Assembly: GCF_016616425.1 (NCBI RefSeq)
Contig: NZ_CP067101.1
Location: 124,001 to 188,000, forward strand
Length of the DNA stretch: 64,000 bases
Origin: Bradyrhizobium diazoefficiens
GTDB taxonomy: Bacteria; Pseudomonadota; Alphaproteobacteria; Rhizobiales; Xanthobacteraceae
Reading direction: 5' to 3'
Positions 55,834-64,000 of this stretch are shown here, piece by piece; the stretch's first letter is position 1; the number at the start of each line of letters is the position of its first letter. The translations under genes and the position numbers were made by a program. Under the pieces are notes generated by a model. It saw only the letters and a list, made by a program, of their open reading frames with translations, was not told where the DNA came from and made no database searches.

Positions 55834-56079
55834 TCAGACTCTTGCGTCCAGCACGGCGCGAGCCGCAGCAACGTATTCCTGCCAATGCGCGTCCGCAAAA
55901 CGCTGGGCTTGCCGTGCACAACTCACGTCGGGCGCATGGGCTGCTGCGATCATCCGCGCAAACCTCTCCTCGGCCACGGTCGCGTCGTCGACCGCAGGCG
56001 TCGGCGCGGCGGCCGCGGCGGCCGGAGCTACGGCGAGCCCCGCCATTCCGGCGAGCAGGAAGCGGCGTGACGTATTCAT
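55834..56079 (-). CDS. Small exported protein with twin-arginine-like signal
   Basis: The 81-residue protein begins MNTSRRFLLAGMAGLAV, a twin-arginine-like signal followed by an Ala-rich segment ending near AAAAPTPA. The mature part of about 50 residues is helical with one cysteine (DVSCARQAQRF). GGAGG lies at the right distance from the ATG at 56079, which supports the start over a longer upstream frame. Function is unknown. Confidence 0.65.
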   Translation of the reverse strand: MNTSRRFLLAGMAGLAVAPAAAAAAPTPAVDDATVAEERFARMIAAAHAPDVSCARQAQRFADAHWQEYVAAARAVLDARV

Positions 56080-56262
56080 GGCTGTCGTCCTCCGTTGTCC
56101 GGCCTGCACTCTGGCGGGCGAGTGTGTCAGTGCGATCACGGCAAGATAGCCGCGCGCATCCGTGCAGTCCATCGCTTGCGGATAGCGCTTGACCGCGCAA
56201 CCGATCACGTTCCATCTAGCACCCTGTTTCAATCGTCAAAATGCCACGCGTCGGATTGTCAC

Positions 56263-57168
56263 GTGTCCCACCGCAGTCCATCGTCCCGCGCAGCGTTGTG
56301 CGCTTTCGCAACGGGGCTGTTCTGCGTGATGGTGCCGGCAGGTACAGCCCTTGCAATTGAAGCCGACGAAGACGCGCCGGCAGAGCCGGCTGTCCCCAAC
56401 CTCTATCTCGACCTCCGCACGACCTACGCGACGATTCCCGCGGGCACACTCGGGCTCGGCTTCGGCAACACGTCGCTGTCGGCTGCGTTGGAAGCGCTGG
56501 CGGCACGACGAGGCACGAACTTGCCTAACGGCTTGCCGGCCGCGAAATCGATCGCCGTCGACCTGCCGCTGACTGTCGATGTCAGCGATCGCATCTCGCT
56601 CTATGGCGGCATCTCGGGCTCGACGACCGACATCGGCGGCGGCTGGTCGGCGCTCGACATCACGAGCTGGAACATCGGCGTGCAAGCCGATCTCTACCAG
56701 CAGAATGGCGGGACGATCCCGACGATCACGCTGCAATCGACCCTGACGCAGTCGATACCGAACGAACAGGGCATGACGAATTCGTTCAACAACATCCTGG
56801 AGTTCGACTACGCGCTCGATGAGGACGAGACTCGGGGATGGCTGGCCGGCGTGCAATACACCCGCACCGACATTGCCAGCCAACTCGCCCGCATCCGGCC
56901 AAACACGATCCTCTATGCCGGCGGCTATTATCAATGGGAGAGCAATTGGAAATTCACCGGGCGGCTCGGCGTGCAGTCGTTCGCTGGGGCGCAGCTCGCG
57001 GGCCGAGTGCTGGCGGAGTCGTTCACGCAGCCGATCCTGCGGCTCGACCTCGACCGCATGGACGACAACGACAATCGCCTGTTCGGCATCACCGCGCAGA
57101 TCGCGTGGGTGGCGAAACCGTCGTATCAGGTGACGCTGCGAACGCCGCTCTACGCCGTCCGGAACTAG
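56263..57168 (+). CDS. Probable outer-membrane beta-barrel protein
   Basis: The protein of about 301 residues has a signal-like start (AALCAFATGLFCVMVPAGTALA) and then alternating polar/hydrophobic strands with many aromatic ends (SLYGGISGSTTD, LYAGGYYQWESNWKFTGRLG), as in outer-membrane barrels. The last strand ends in RTPLYAVRN without the usual C-terminal aromatic, so the assignment is tentative. The GTG at 56263 is chosen because the signal peptide begins there; no ribosome binding site is clear and earlier in-frame sequence is not conserved in type. No family name can be given. Confidence 0.55.
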   Translation: MSHRSPSSRAALCAFATGLFCVMVPAGTALAIEADEDAPAEPAVPNLYLDLRTTYATIPAGTLGLGFGNTSLSAALEALAARRGTNLPNGLPAAKSIAVDLPLTVDVSDRISLYGGISGSTTDIGGGWSALDITSWNIGVQADLYQQNGGTIPTITLQSTLTQSIPNEQGMTNSFNNILEFDYALDEDETRGWLAGVQYTRTDIASQLARIRPNTILYAGGYYQWESNWKFTGRLGVQSFAGAQLAGRVLAESFTQPILRLDLDRMDDNDNRLFGITAQIAWVAKPSYQVTLRTPLYAVRN

Positions 57169-57259
57169 CTAGGCCTGGGCTGCTCCGGCACCGGCAACTG
57201 AAGCAGGATTTGAGTTGGACGTAGTGTCGTAGTCCTCCGTCATGGCGCGCTGGATACTC

Positions 57260-57739
57260 TCAAAATTCCAGCGGCGCGTTGTCGACGACTTCCTTCATCA
57301 CGAAGAAGGTCCGGGTCTGGCGCACGCCGGGCAGCGCGATGAGCTGCTCGCCGTGGATGCGGTTGAAATCCTCCATGTCGCCGACGCGGATCTTGAGGAA
57401 ATAGTCGAAGTCGCCGGCGACGAGGTGGCAGTCGAGCACGAATTTCAGCCTGGCGATCGCCTGCTCGAAGGTGGCAAAGCTCTCCGGTGTCGAGCGGTCG
57501 AGCACGACGCCGACCATCACAAGCGTGCCCTTCGCCACCTTCTTCGGCGCGATCATGGCGCGGACGGTGGCAATGAAACCGTCCTCGAACAGGCGCTGGG
57601 TTCGGCGATGGCAGGTGGCGGGGCTGATCGCGACGGTTGCGGCCAATTCGGCATTGCTGAGCCGACCGTTATTTTGCAGCAGTCTCAATATCTTAAGGTC
57701 GATGCGATCGAGCCGGACGGCCATGGAAGAAGCTTTCAT
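57260..57739 (-). CDS. acdR: Lrp/AsnC family regulator, likely AcdR
   Basis: The 159-residue protein has an Lrp-type helix-turn-helix ([23 protein letters not shown] and [18 protein letters not shown]) and a RAM ligand-binding domain with [22 protein letters not shown]. Its divergent position next to acdS matches AcdR, the regulator of ACC deaminase in rhizobia and pseudomonads. Starts at 57739 and 57724 are both possible. It should bind within the 148-base gap to acdS. Confidence 0.88.
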   Translation of the reverse strand: MKASSMAVRLDRIDLKILRLLQNNGRLSNAELAATVAISPATCHRRTQRLFEDGFIATVRAMIAPKKVAKGTLVMVGVVLDRSTPESFATFEQAIARLKFVLDCHLVAGDFDYFLKIRVGDMEDFNRIHGEQLIALPGVRQTRTFFVMKEVVDNAPLEF

Positions 57740-57887
57740 CGATGAGGCATATTCCGAAAGCAATCTGCCCCGAAGGCCCATTTTGTGCAAGAAATTCGGA
57801 GTTTTGCCGCCATATTCGAGAGCACATTTTTCCCGCGCGATGGTAGCCCGCTTGCCAGATGCCACTGCCAATCGGGATGACCCCATG

Positions 57888-58901
57888 ATGCTGGAAAAAT
57901 TCGCGCGCTACCCACTGACCTTCGGCCCGACGCCGATCGAGAAGCTGGAGCGGCTGTCAAAACATCTCGGCGGCCAAGTCGAGATCTATGCCAAGCGCGA
58001 GGACTGCAATTCCGGCCTCGCCTATGGCGGCAACAAGCTGCGCAAGCTGGAATACATCATCCCCGATGCGATCGCCTCCAACGCCGACACGCTGGTCTCG
58101 ATCGGCGGGGTGCAGTCGAACCACACCCGCATGATCGCCGCCGTCGCGGCCAAGATCGGCATGAAGTGCCGCCTGGTGCAGGAGGCCTGGGTGCCGCACG
58201 AGGACGCCGTCTATGACCGCGTCGGCAATATCATGCTCTCGCGCATCATGGGCGCCGACGTGCGCCTCGTCGACGACGGTTTCGACATCGGCATCCGCAA
58301 GAGCTGGGAGCAGGCGATCGACGAAGTGAAAGCCGCGGGCGGCAAGCCTTACGCCATTCCCGCCGGCGCCTCGGTGCACAAATATGGCGGCCTCGGCTAT
58401 GTCGGCTTCGCCGAAGAGGTGCGCAAGCAGGAGGCGGAGCTCGGCTTCAAGTTCGACTACATCGTCGTCTGCACGGTGACCGGCTCGACCCATGCCGGCA
58501 TGCTGGTCGGCTTCGCCGCCGACGGCCGCGCGCGAAAGGTGATCGGCATCGACGCCTCTTTCACGCCGGCGCAGACCAAGGCTCAGGTGCTCGAGATCGC
58601 GCAGAACACCGCTGAGCTCGTCGAGCTCGGCAAGGAGCTCGTCGCAGACGACGTCGTGCTGATCGAGGACTACGCCTATCCCGCCTATGGCGTGCCGTCC
58701 GAAGAGACCAAGGACGCGATCCGCCTCACCGCGCGTCTCGAAGGCATGATCACCGACCCCGTCTACGAAGGCAAGTCGATGCAGGGCCTGATCGATCTCG
58801 CGAAGAAGGGCTATTTCGAGAAAGGCGCAAAGATCCTCTACGCCCATCTTGGCGGCGCGCCGGCGCTGAACGGGTACGCGTACGCGTTCCGGAACGGATG
58901 A
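57888..58901 (+). CDS. acdS: 1-Aminocyclopropane-1-carboxylate (ACC) deaminase
   Basis: AcdS cleaves ACC, the plant ethylene precursor, to 2-oxobutyrate and ammonia, lowering ethylene around the bacterium and aiding nodulation or root growth. The 337-residue protein carries the PLP lysine Lys50 and Ser77, Tyr267, Tyr293, Glu294 and Leu321. These match the diagnostic Lys51, Ser78, Tyr268, Tyr294, Glu295 and Leu322 of characterised enzymes with a one-residue offset. Glu and Leu at the last two positions separate true deaminases from D-cysteine desulfhydrase. The ATG at 57888 is preferred over the adjacent one at 57885. AcdR is divergent. Confidence 0.96.
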   Translation: MLEKFARYPLTFGPTPIEKLERLSKHLGGQVEIYAKREDCNSGLAYGGNKLRKLEYIIPDAIASNADTLVSIGGVQSNHTRMIAAVAAKIGMKCRLVQEAWVPHEDAVYDRVGNIMLSRIMGADVRLVDDGFDIGIRKSWEQAIDEVKAAGGKPYAIPAGASVHKYGGLGYVGFAEEVRKQEAELGFKFDYIVVCTVTGSTHAGMLVGFAADGRARKVIGIDASFTPAQTKAQVLEIAQNTAELVELGKELVADDVVLIEDYAYPAYGVPSEETKDAIRLTARLEGMITDPVYEGKSMQGLIDLAKKGYFEKGAKILYAHLGGAPALNGYAYAFRNG

Positions 58902-58930
58902 GCGAGGGTTAGCTCTTGCGCCTCATACAC

Positions 58931-59096
58931 TGCTGTCGTCCCGGGCAAGCGTAAGCGCAGACCCGGGACCCATACGCCGCAGGATTGCGTTTGCCGGAGA
59001 CTCGCAGTTGCCGGCTTACCCTAACCACATCGTCCTGTGGTTATGGATCCCGGATCGGCGCTCCGCTTTGCTGCGCTTGTCCGGGATGACGGCGGA
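58931..59096. repeat. REP-like inverted repeat, GTCGTCCCGGAC family (copy at acdS/recQ)
   Basis: The left arm has GCTGTCGTCCCGGGCAAGCG and GACCCGGGACCCATA; the right has TTATGGATCCCGGATCGG and GCTTGTCCGGGATGAC. It fills the gap between the convergent acdS and recQ genes. Confidence 0.85.
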
Positions 59097-59109
59097 GTTT
59101 TGGCTCTTC

Positions 59110-60975
59110 CTACCGCGTCCTGACGATCTGCAGCAGCTCGTCCCCGTAATGCTCGAGCTTCTTGTCGCCGATGCCGGGCACCTTGCGCAGCTCGTCGAGC
59201 GTCGTCGGCCAGGCCCGGACGATACCGTCGATGGTGGCATCGTGCAGCACCACATAGGCCGGCACGCCGCGCTCGCGCGCGACGTCCGAGCGCCATGAGC
59301 GCAACCGCGCGCGCAGTTCGGGATCGACATCGCCTTGCGGCGCGCCGGCCGCAGGCGCGAGATCGCCGCGGCGGGATTTCGTCCGGCTCGCGCGAATGCG
59401 GGCGCCGGGCGCTTCCTCGCGCAGCCACACTTCGGCCTCGCCGCGCAGCACGCCGCGGGACGATTCCGTCAGCTTCAGCGCGCCAAAGGCTTCGCTGTCG
59501 CTCTGCAAATGCCCCATCGCCACCAATTGCCGCAGCACCGTGCGCCACTGCTTCTCGTTGAGCTCGCGGCCGATGCCGAACACCGAGAGCTTGTCGTGGC
59601 CGAACTGCGTCACCTTCTCGGTCAGACGTCCGATCAGCACGTCGATCAGGTGCATCGCGCCGAAGCGCTGGCCGGTGCGATAGACGCAGGACAGCAGCTT
59701 CTGCGCCAGCACCTTGCCGTCGCGCATCTTCGGCGGCGTCAGGCAGTTGTCGCAATTGCCGCAGGTCTCGCCCATCACGATCTCGCCGAAATAAGCGAGC
59801 AGCCGCCGGCGCCGACAGTGCGGCGTTTCGGCAAGGCCAACCAGCGCGTCGAGCTTGCCGATCGAGACACGCTTGAATTCGTCGGAGGCGCTGGACTCGT
59901 CGATCATGCGGCGCTGCTGCACGATGTCCGAGAGCCCATAGGCCATCCAGGCCGCCGACGGCTTGCCGTCACGGCCGGCGCGTCCGGTCTCCTGGTAGTA
60001 GGCCTCGATGCTCTTGGGCAGGTCGAGATGGGCGACGAAGCGCACGTCGGGCTTGTCGATGCCCATGCCGAACGCGACGGTCGCGACGATGACGATGCCG
60101 TCCTCGTTGAGAAAGCGATCCTGGTTGTGCGAGCGCACGCTGCCGTCGAGCCCGGCGTGGTAGGGCAGCGCCGCAATGCCGGCGTCTTGAAGCGCGGCGG
60201 CGACCTCCTCGACACGGTTGCGGGACAGGCAATAGACAACGCCGGCATCGCCCGCATGCCGCTCCCGGATGAACTCCTTCAGCTGCGCCACGGCACTGCG
60301 CTTGTCGACGATCTCGTAGCGGATGTTGGGCCGGTCGAAGCTGGAGACGAATTGCGGCGCGCCCGTGAGCTGAAGCCGCGCGACGATCTCCTTGCGCGTC
60401 AACTCGTCGGCGGTCGCGGTCAGCGCGATGCGCGGCACGTCGGGAAAGCGCTCGGCGATGATGCAGAGGCCGACATATTCGGGGCGGAAGTCGTGGCCCC
60501 ATTGCGAGACGCAATGCGCCTCGTCGATCGCAAACAGCGCCACCTTGGCCTGTGCCAGCAGCGACAGGCAGCGCGGCGTGACCAGGCGTTCCGGTGCGAC
60601 ATAGAGCAGATCGAGATCGCCCGCGAGCAGGCGCCGCTCGATATCGGACGCCTCCTGCGGCGTCAGCGACGAGTTCAGCGCGGCGGCATTGACGCCGGCC
60701 TCGATCAGCCCGGCGACCTGGTCGCGCATCAGTGCGATCAACGGCGACACCACGATGCCGCAGCCTTCGCGCAGCAGCGAGGGAAGTTGATAGCACAGCG
60801 ACTTGCCGCCGCCGGTCGGCATCAGCACCAGGCAATTGCCGCCGTCGGTGACGTGCCGGATGATCTCGCCCTGCGCACCGCGGAAACCCGGCAGGCCGAA
60901 GACCGAGTGCAGCACCGACAGCGCATCGCGGCCATTGGCCGGCGCAGGCAGCGAGGCGGAGGAAGGGGCGGACAT
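59110..60975 (-). CDS. recQ: ATP-dependent DNA helicase RecQ
   Basis: RecQ unwinds DNA 3' to 5' during recombination and repair. The 621-residue protein has all parts: the helicase core with Walker [13 protein letters not shown] and the DEAH box [19 protein letters not shown], the zinc-binding CR..CGNCDNC region, the winged-helix RQC domain and a C-terminal HRDC domain (from about residue 555, with [23 protein letters not shown]). The ATG at 60975 gives a short N-terminal extension before the helicase core. Confidence 0.96.
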   Translation of the reverse strand: MSAPSSASLPAPANGRDALSVLHSVFGLPGFRGAQGEIIRHVTDGGNCLVLMPTGGGKSLCYQLPSLLREGCGIVVSPLIALMRDQVAGLIEAGVNAAALNSSLTPQEASDIERRLLAGDLDLLYVAPERLVTPRCLSLLAQAKVALFAIDEAHCVSQWGHDFRPEYVGLCIIAERFPDVPRIALTATADELTRKEIVARLQLTGAPQFVSSFDRPNIRYEIVDKRSAVAQLKEFIRERHAGDAGVVYCLSRNRVEEVAAALQDAGIAALPYHAGLDGSVRSHNQDRFLNEDGIVIVATVAFGMGIDKPDVRFVAHLDLPKSIEAYYQETGRAGRDGKPSAAWMAYGLSDIVQQRRMIDESSASDEFKRVSIGKLDALVGLAETPHCRRRRLLAYFGEIVMGETCGNCDNCLTPPKMRDGKVLAQKLLSCVYRTGQRFGAMHLIDVLIGRLTEKVTQFGHDKLSVFGIGRELNEKQWRTVLRQLVAMGHLQSDSEAFGALKLTESSRGVLRGEAEVWLREEAPGARIRASRTKSRRGDLAPAAGAPQGDVDPELRARLRSWRSDVARERGVPAYVVLHDATIDGIVRAWPTTLDELRKVPGIGDKKLEHYGDELLQIVRTR

Positions 60976-61101
60976 GAGTGGGATGGAACCAAGACCGTGA
61001 GATTCGTCACAAGGCCAGTCGCATGACGGCGCGAGCGTGGCAAGACCGTTTGCGGGGCGAGGCGCGGAGCTCCCATTTCCCTTATGGGAGACGGCAAGAA
61101 G

Positions 61102-61887
61102 CTACGCCCCGATCCGTCGCAACGCCTCCGCGACCGTCACGATCGGCATGTTGCGCTTGCCGGCGGCTTCCAGCGCATGCCGCATCAGATCCGGGGTGCA
61201 GCCATAGGGGCTCGGCGCATCCGCGACGTCATGACCGTAGAAGATCAGCCACCCGCCGCTTGCGACGGCCTCGTCGAAATACCGATCGACGCCCGTCTTG
61301 TCGATCTCGCAATCGACCAGAGGCGAGGCGCGCAGGAACTGGAGGTCGATGACGTCGCGATTGACGCCCGGGAGGATGCCACGCGCCGAACGGAAGACCC
61401 TCGCGAGCTGCGGCTTGCGCCAGACCGAGGCAATTCCATAGGGATAGGCGAAGTTCTCCAGCGTGATCGAGGAATCGATCGCGCGAAAACAAGAGCGGTT
61501 ACGCTCGATCTCGCGTGCCATCGCGGCCTCGCCGAGATTGGCCGAGCTCTGATGCGAGAATGTATGGCAGGCAATCTCGTGACCTGTGCGGTGAAGCCGG
61601 ACGATGGCGTCATCCGATAGGCCTTGCCAATGGTCCGACGGCTGATCGATCAGGCTACCGGCGAGGTAGAACGTGCCCCGGCCACCATGCTTTTCCAGAA
61701 GCTCGGCGCCCTCGCCTGCGGCGCTGTCGGGGGCGTCGTCGAAGGTGAAGCTCACGATCGGCGCATGCGCGGGCAGCCGGTGCGGCGCGGCGCGGAAATG
61801 CCGGGCCAGCCGATTGCTCACGCGTCCCTGGAGTGCCGACCACACGACTGCGTTTCCCGTGATTTGCGTATTTCTGTACTGAAACAT
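61102..61887 (-). CDS. Polysaccharide deacetylase family protein (NodB-like)
   Basis: The 261-residue protein has the NodB-homology deacetylase motifs: SFTFDDAP, the metal-binding HTFSH, and LENFAYPYG, with a late histidine motif in FYGHDV. No signal peptide is evident, so it may act in the cytoplasm or on lipid-linked sugars. It starts 22 bases after the metA-like gene and is probably the third gene of that operon. A link to methionine synthesis is not obvious. A small hairpin (61070-61090) follows its stop. Confidence 0.85.
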   Translation of the reverse strand: MFQYRNTQITGNAVVWSALQGRVSNRLARHFRAAPHRLPAHAPIVSFTFDDAPDSAAGEGAELLEKHGGRGTFYLAGSLIDQPSDHWQGLSDDAIVRLHRTGHEIACHTFSHQSSANLGEAAMAREIERNRSCFRAIDSSITLENFAYPYGIASVWRKPQLARVFRSARGILPGVNRDVIDLQFLRASPLVDCEIDKTGVDRYFDEAVASGGWLIFYGHDVADAPSPYGCTPDLMRHALEAAGKRNMPIVTVAEALRRIGA

Positions 61888-61909
61888 TCGCGCGCCAGTT
61901 GAGGCAAGC

Positions 61910-62950
61910 CTAACGCTCGGGTAATCCTAACGCGGAACCAACATCCTTCGGCTGACGCGCAACAGCCCGCGCATCGGCTTCCACACTGAGATATTGCAAC
62001 CAATTGCGAAAAAGCACCGCTGCCGCACTGCCGGCGTCGATATCGGCGCGCAAATTCAGCCCAGGCAGTTCGTTGGTGAGCGCGGGATGGCGCTGGTGCA
62101 CCGCCTTCTTCTCGAAGCGGACCAATTTCTCTTCCGTCACTGCGTCAAAATAGCTCACGGGCAGGCGCGGGTAATTCTCGCGCTCCCGCGCAAGGTAGCG
62201 GCCGATATCGCGCAGATATTCGCGCTGGAGCGACAGCGCATCATATTCCGGGTGACCCTGGAAGAACACGAAGCGACTGGCATATTGGCGAATGAAAACG
62301 TCGACGCCGGCCTTCTCCGAGCGGGTCAGCACCTGATAGCCGGCCTGCACGAGGTCGTTCTCCGCGATCTCGTTCAGGCGCGAATGCGAAACCTTGAGCG
62401 GCGCCGGCGCGGCGTGCGTCAGCGAATCGCTCGTCACGGCGTCGCAATCGAAGATGCCGTGGCATTTGGCCGGCAGCCGTCGCCGTGCGATGCCGTCCAG
62501 ATGCAGAACCGCCGCATGCGCTGCAAGGCACGACCAGATGGTCGAGCGCGTGTTGGCCTTGGCCCAGTCGATGAGCCCGGTGAGGTCGCGCCAGTAGGGC
62601 TCCTGGCCGAGTTCGGGCGCGACGGGCTCCGCGCCTGTTACGATCAGCCCGTCGAATTTCCAACGCTCGAGATCGGAAAGATCGGAATATTCGCTTTCGA
62701 CGTGCCACCTCGCTTCCGGCGAACGCTTCACACTGGGAAGCGAGAAGCAGTGGAAGCGGATGCGGCACGGACCTGCTGCGGCCTGCAGCAGCTTCATGAA
62801 CTGCCGCTCGGTCGCCTTCAGCGCCGGATCCGGCATGTTGTTGACGAGCCCGATCGTGAGTTCGGCACCGTGATCTCGTGCGAGATCGCGCTCGGCCGGC
62901 ACCAATGCCGGGCTCGAGATGACCTGATCCCTGTCGATCAAGATCGTCAT
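61910..62950 (-). CDS. Homoserine O-acyltransferase, MetA family
   Basis: The 346-residue protein belongs to the MetA (HTS) glutamine-amidotransferase-like family. The acyl-enzyme cysteine is Cys141 (WSCLAAHAA), with the catalytic His in FFQGHPEYD and the Glu of LQREYLRDIGRYL. MetA proteins attach succinyl or acetyl to homoserine; which donor is used depends on a residue I cannot place with confidence. The family match is looser than for E. coli MetA, so a related non-canonical acyltransferase is possible. It starts 12 bases after metY, fitting direct sulfhydrylation of an acylhomoserine. Confidence 0.82.
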   Translation of the reverse strand: MTILIDRDQVISSPALVPAERDLARDHGAELTIGLVNNMPDPALKATERQFMKLLQAAAGPCRIRFHCFSLPSVKRSPEARWHVESEYSDLSDLERWKFDGLIVTGAEPVAPELGQEPYWRDLTGLIDWAKANTRSTIWSCLAAHAAVLHLDGIARRRLPAKCHGIFDCDAVTSDSLTHAAPAPLKVSHSRLNEIAENDLVQAGYQVLTRSEKAGVDVFIRQYASRFVFFQGHPEYDALSLQREYLRDIGRYLARERENYPRLPVSYFDAVTEEKLVRFEKKAVHQRHPALTNELPGLNLRADIDAGSAAAVLFRNWLQYLSVEADARAVARQPKDVGSALGLPER

Positions 62951-62962
62951 TGGCGCCGCCGC

Positions 62963-64000
62963 CTACTCCGCGGCCTCAAGGCGCGTCGACCGGCAGGCCT
63001 TGTCCAGTGCCTGGTCGATATCCTCGATGATGTCGGAGACGTGCTCGATGCCGATCGAGAGGCGGATGGTTTCCGGCAGCACGCCGGCAACGCGCTGCTG
63101 CTCTGCCGACATCTGGCGGTGCGTGGTCGAGGCCGGATGGCAGGCCAGCGACTTGGCATCGCCGATATTGACGAGGCGCGTGATCAGCTTCAGCGCATCG
63201 TAGAAAGTCTTTCCGGCTTCCATCCCGCCCTTGATGCCGAAAGTGAACAGCGAGGAGGCGTTGCCGTCGAGATATTTTTGGACCAGCGTGTAATAGAGGC
63301 TATCGGGGAAACCCGTGTAGTTGATCCAGGCGACGCGCGGATCACCGCGCAAGAATTCGGCGACCTTGCGTGCATTCTCGACATGGCGCTCCATGCGCAA
63401 TGCGACAGTCTCGATGCCCTGGAGCAACAGGAAGGCGTTGAACGGCGACAGCACCGAGCCCATGGTGCGCTGATAGACGCTGCGCGCCCGCTCGATATAG
63501 GCGGTGCGGCCGAAGCGCTCGGCATAGACGAGGCCGTGATAGGACGCATCCGGCTTGTTGTAGGCTGGGAAGCGGTCGGCGTGCCTGGCCCAGGGAAAGT
63601 TTCCGGAATCGACAATGGCGCCACCCAGCGTGGTGCCGTGACCGCCCAGGAACTTGGTCAGCGAGTGCACGGCGATATCGGCGCCGTAGTCGAACGGCTT
63701 GAGCAGGATCGGGGTGGCCACCGTATTGTCGACGATCAGCGGCACACCATGCGCATGCGCGACCTTGGCCAGCGCCTCGATGTCGCAGACATTGCCGGCG
63801 GGGTTGCCGATCGTCTCAGCGAACACCGCGCGGGTGTTCTCGTCGATCAGCTTCTCGATCGCCTCCGGCTTGTCGCTCTCGGCGAAACGGCCGGTGATGC
63901 CCTGCCTCGGCAGGATGTGCGAGAGCAAGGTGTGCGTGGTGCCGTAAAGCTGCGGCACGGAAACGATGTTGCCGCCGTGATCGGCGACGTTGACGAAGGC
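62963..64000 (-). CDS. metY: O-acetylhomoserine sulfhydrylase-type enzyme (partial, start outside window)
   Basis: The frame is open to the right edge, so the 5' end is missing. The visible 345 residues are a Cys/Met metabolism PLP enzyme with the PLP lysine in HSLTKFLGGHGTT, the DNTVATP segment, and the MetY-type LYGTTHTLLSHILPRQGI. MetY makes homocysteine directly from O-acetylhomoserine and sulfide. It heads an operon with the MetA-family gene 12 bases later. A SAM-II riboswitch often precedes such genes in alphaproteobacteria, but that region is beyond the window. Confidence 0.9.
   Translation of the reverse strand, partial: AFVNVADHGGNIVSVPQLYGTTHTLLSHILPRQGITGRFAESDKPEAIEKLIDENTRAVFAETIGNPAGNVCDIEALAKVAHAHGVPLIVDNTVATPILLKPFDYGADIAVHSLTKFLGGHGTTLGGAIVDSGNFPWARHADRFPAYNKPDASYHGLVYAERFGRTAYIERARSVYQRTMGSVLSPFNAFLLLQGIETVALRMERHVENARKVAEFLRGDPRVAWINYTGFPDSLYYTLVQKYLDGNASSLFTFGIKGGMEAGKTFYDALKLITRLVNIGDAKSLACHPASTTHRQMSAEQQRVAGVLPETIRLSIGIEHVSDIIEDIDQALDKACRSTRLEAAE

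Overview
The window is a stretch of chromosome from a high-GC alphaproteobacterium, most likely Bradyrhizobium or a close relative. This rests on gene content and order (cobS-cobT near a J-domain gene and bolA; aroK-aroB-CorC family; prfA, prmC and a DUF4167 gene; phbA-phbB-phaR; acdR-acdS) and on several families of intergenic repeats that I know from Bradyrhizobium genomes. Identification is by recognising protein motifs and by memory of gene order, not by any search. Almost every base is explained by about 56 intact genes. There is no phage, plasmid, insertion sequence, CRISPR array, rRNA or tRNA gene that I can see.

Layout. 1-7.8 kb: a truncated gene end, a PilZ protein, a small membrane protein, an Old Yellow Enzyme, a Tat-exported phytase-like esterase overlapping cobT, then cobS and a DedA membrane protein. 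7.9-10.3 kb: two divergent citrate synthase paralogues, one carrying an N-terminal helix-turn-helix, with palindromes between them. 10.5-17.4 kb: J-domain protein, bolA, the aroK-aroB-CorC operon, an unlisted 48-residue membrane protein, xerD and accA. 17.8-32.6 kb: an L,D-transpeptidase lipoprotein, a long structured repeat, secA, a parvulin, argJ-mutT, an NDUFAF5-like methyltransferase, the comF-grxC-nitrilase-DUF1178 operon, a DMT transporter, a small GIY-YIG nuclease bracketed by repeats, and a PH-domain gene with ubiG. 32.8-37.8 kb: lysC, ptsP and prfA.

37.8-44.6 kb is a block that separates prfA from prmC, which are normally neighbours. It holds a MarR regulator, an unusual protein with a domain like the C-terminal domain of RNA polymerase alpha, a complete branched-chain-amino-acid-type ABC transporter with a permease-ATPase fusion, and a HIT hydrolase. 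After it, prmC and the DUF4167 gene resume, with a possible structured RNA between them. 46.8-54.7 kb holds a methyltransferase, gloB, a DUF985 cupin, a second DMT exporter, the polyhydroxybutyrate genes phbB, phbA and phaR, and a branched-chain aminotransferase. 54.9-64 kb holds an HSL-type esterase, two exported or envelope proteins, acdR-acdS (ACC deaminase, a plant-association trait), recQ, and a metY-metA operon followed by a NodB-like deacetylase.

The most notable non-coding feature is a set of at least a dozen palindromic repeat elements of several families. Each lies downstream of at least one gene and none lies in a purely divergent promoter gap. The best candidates for something undescribed are the GIY-YIG gene with its repeats (30.8-31.3 kb), the long structured repeat (19.6-20.1 kb), the HTH-citrate synthase pair (7.9-10.3 kb), and the alpha-CTD-like protein facing the ABC operon (38.5-39.3 kb).
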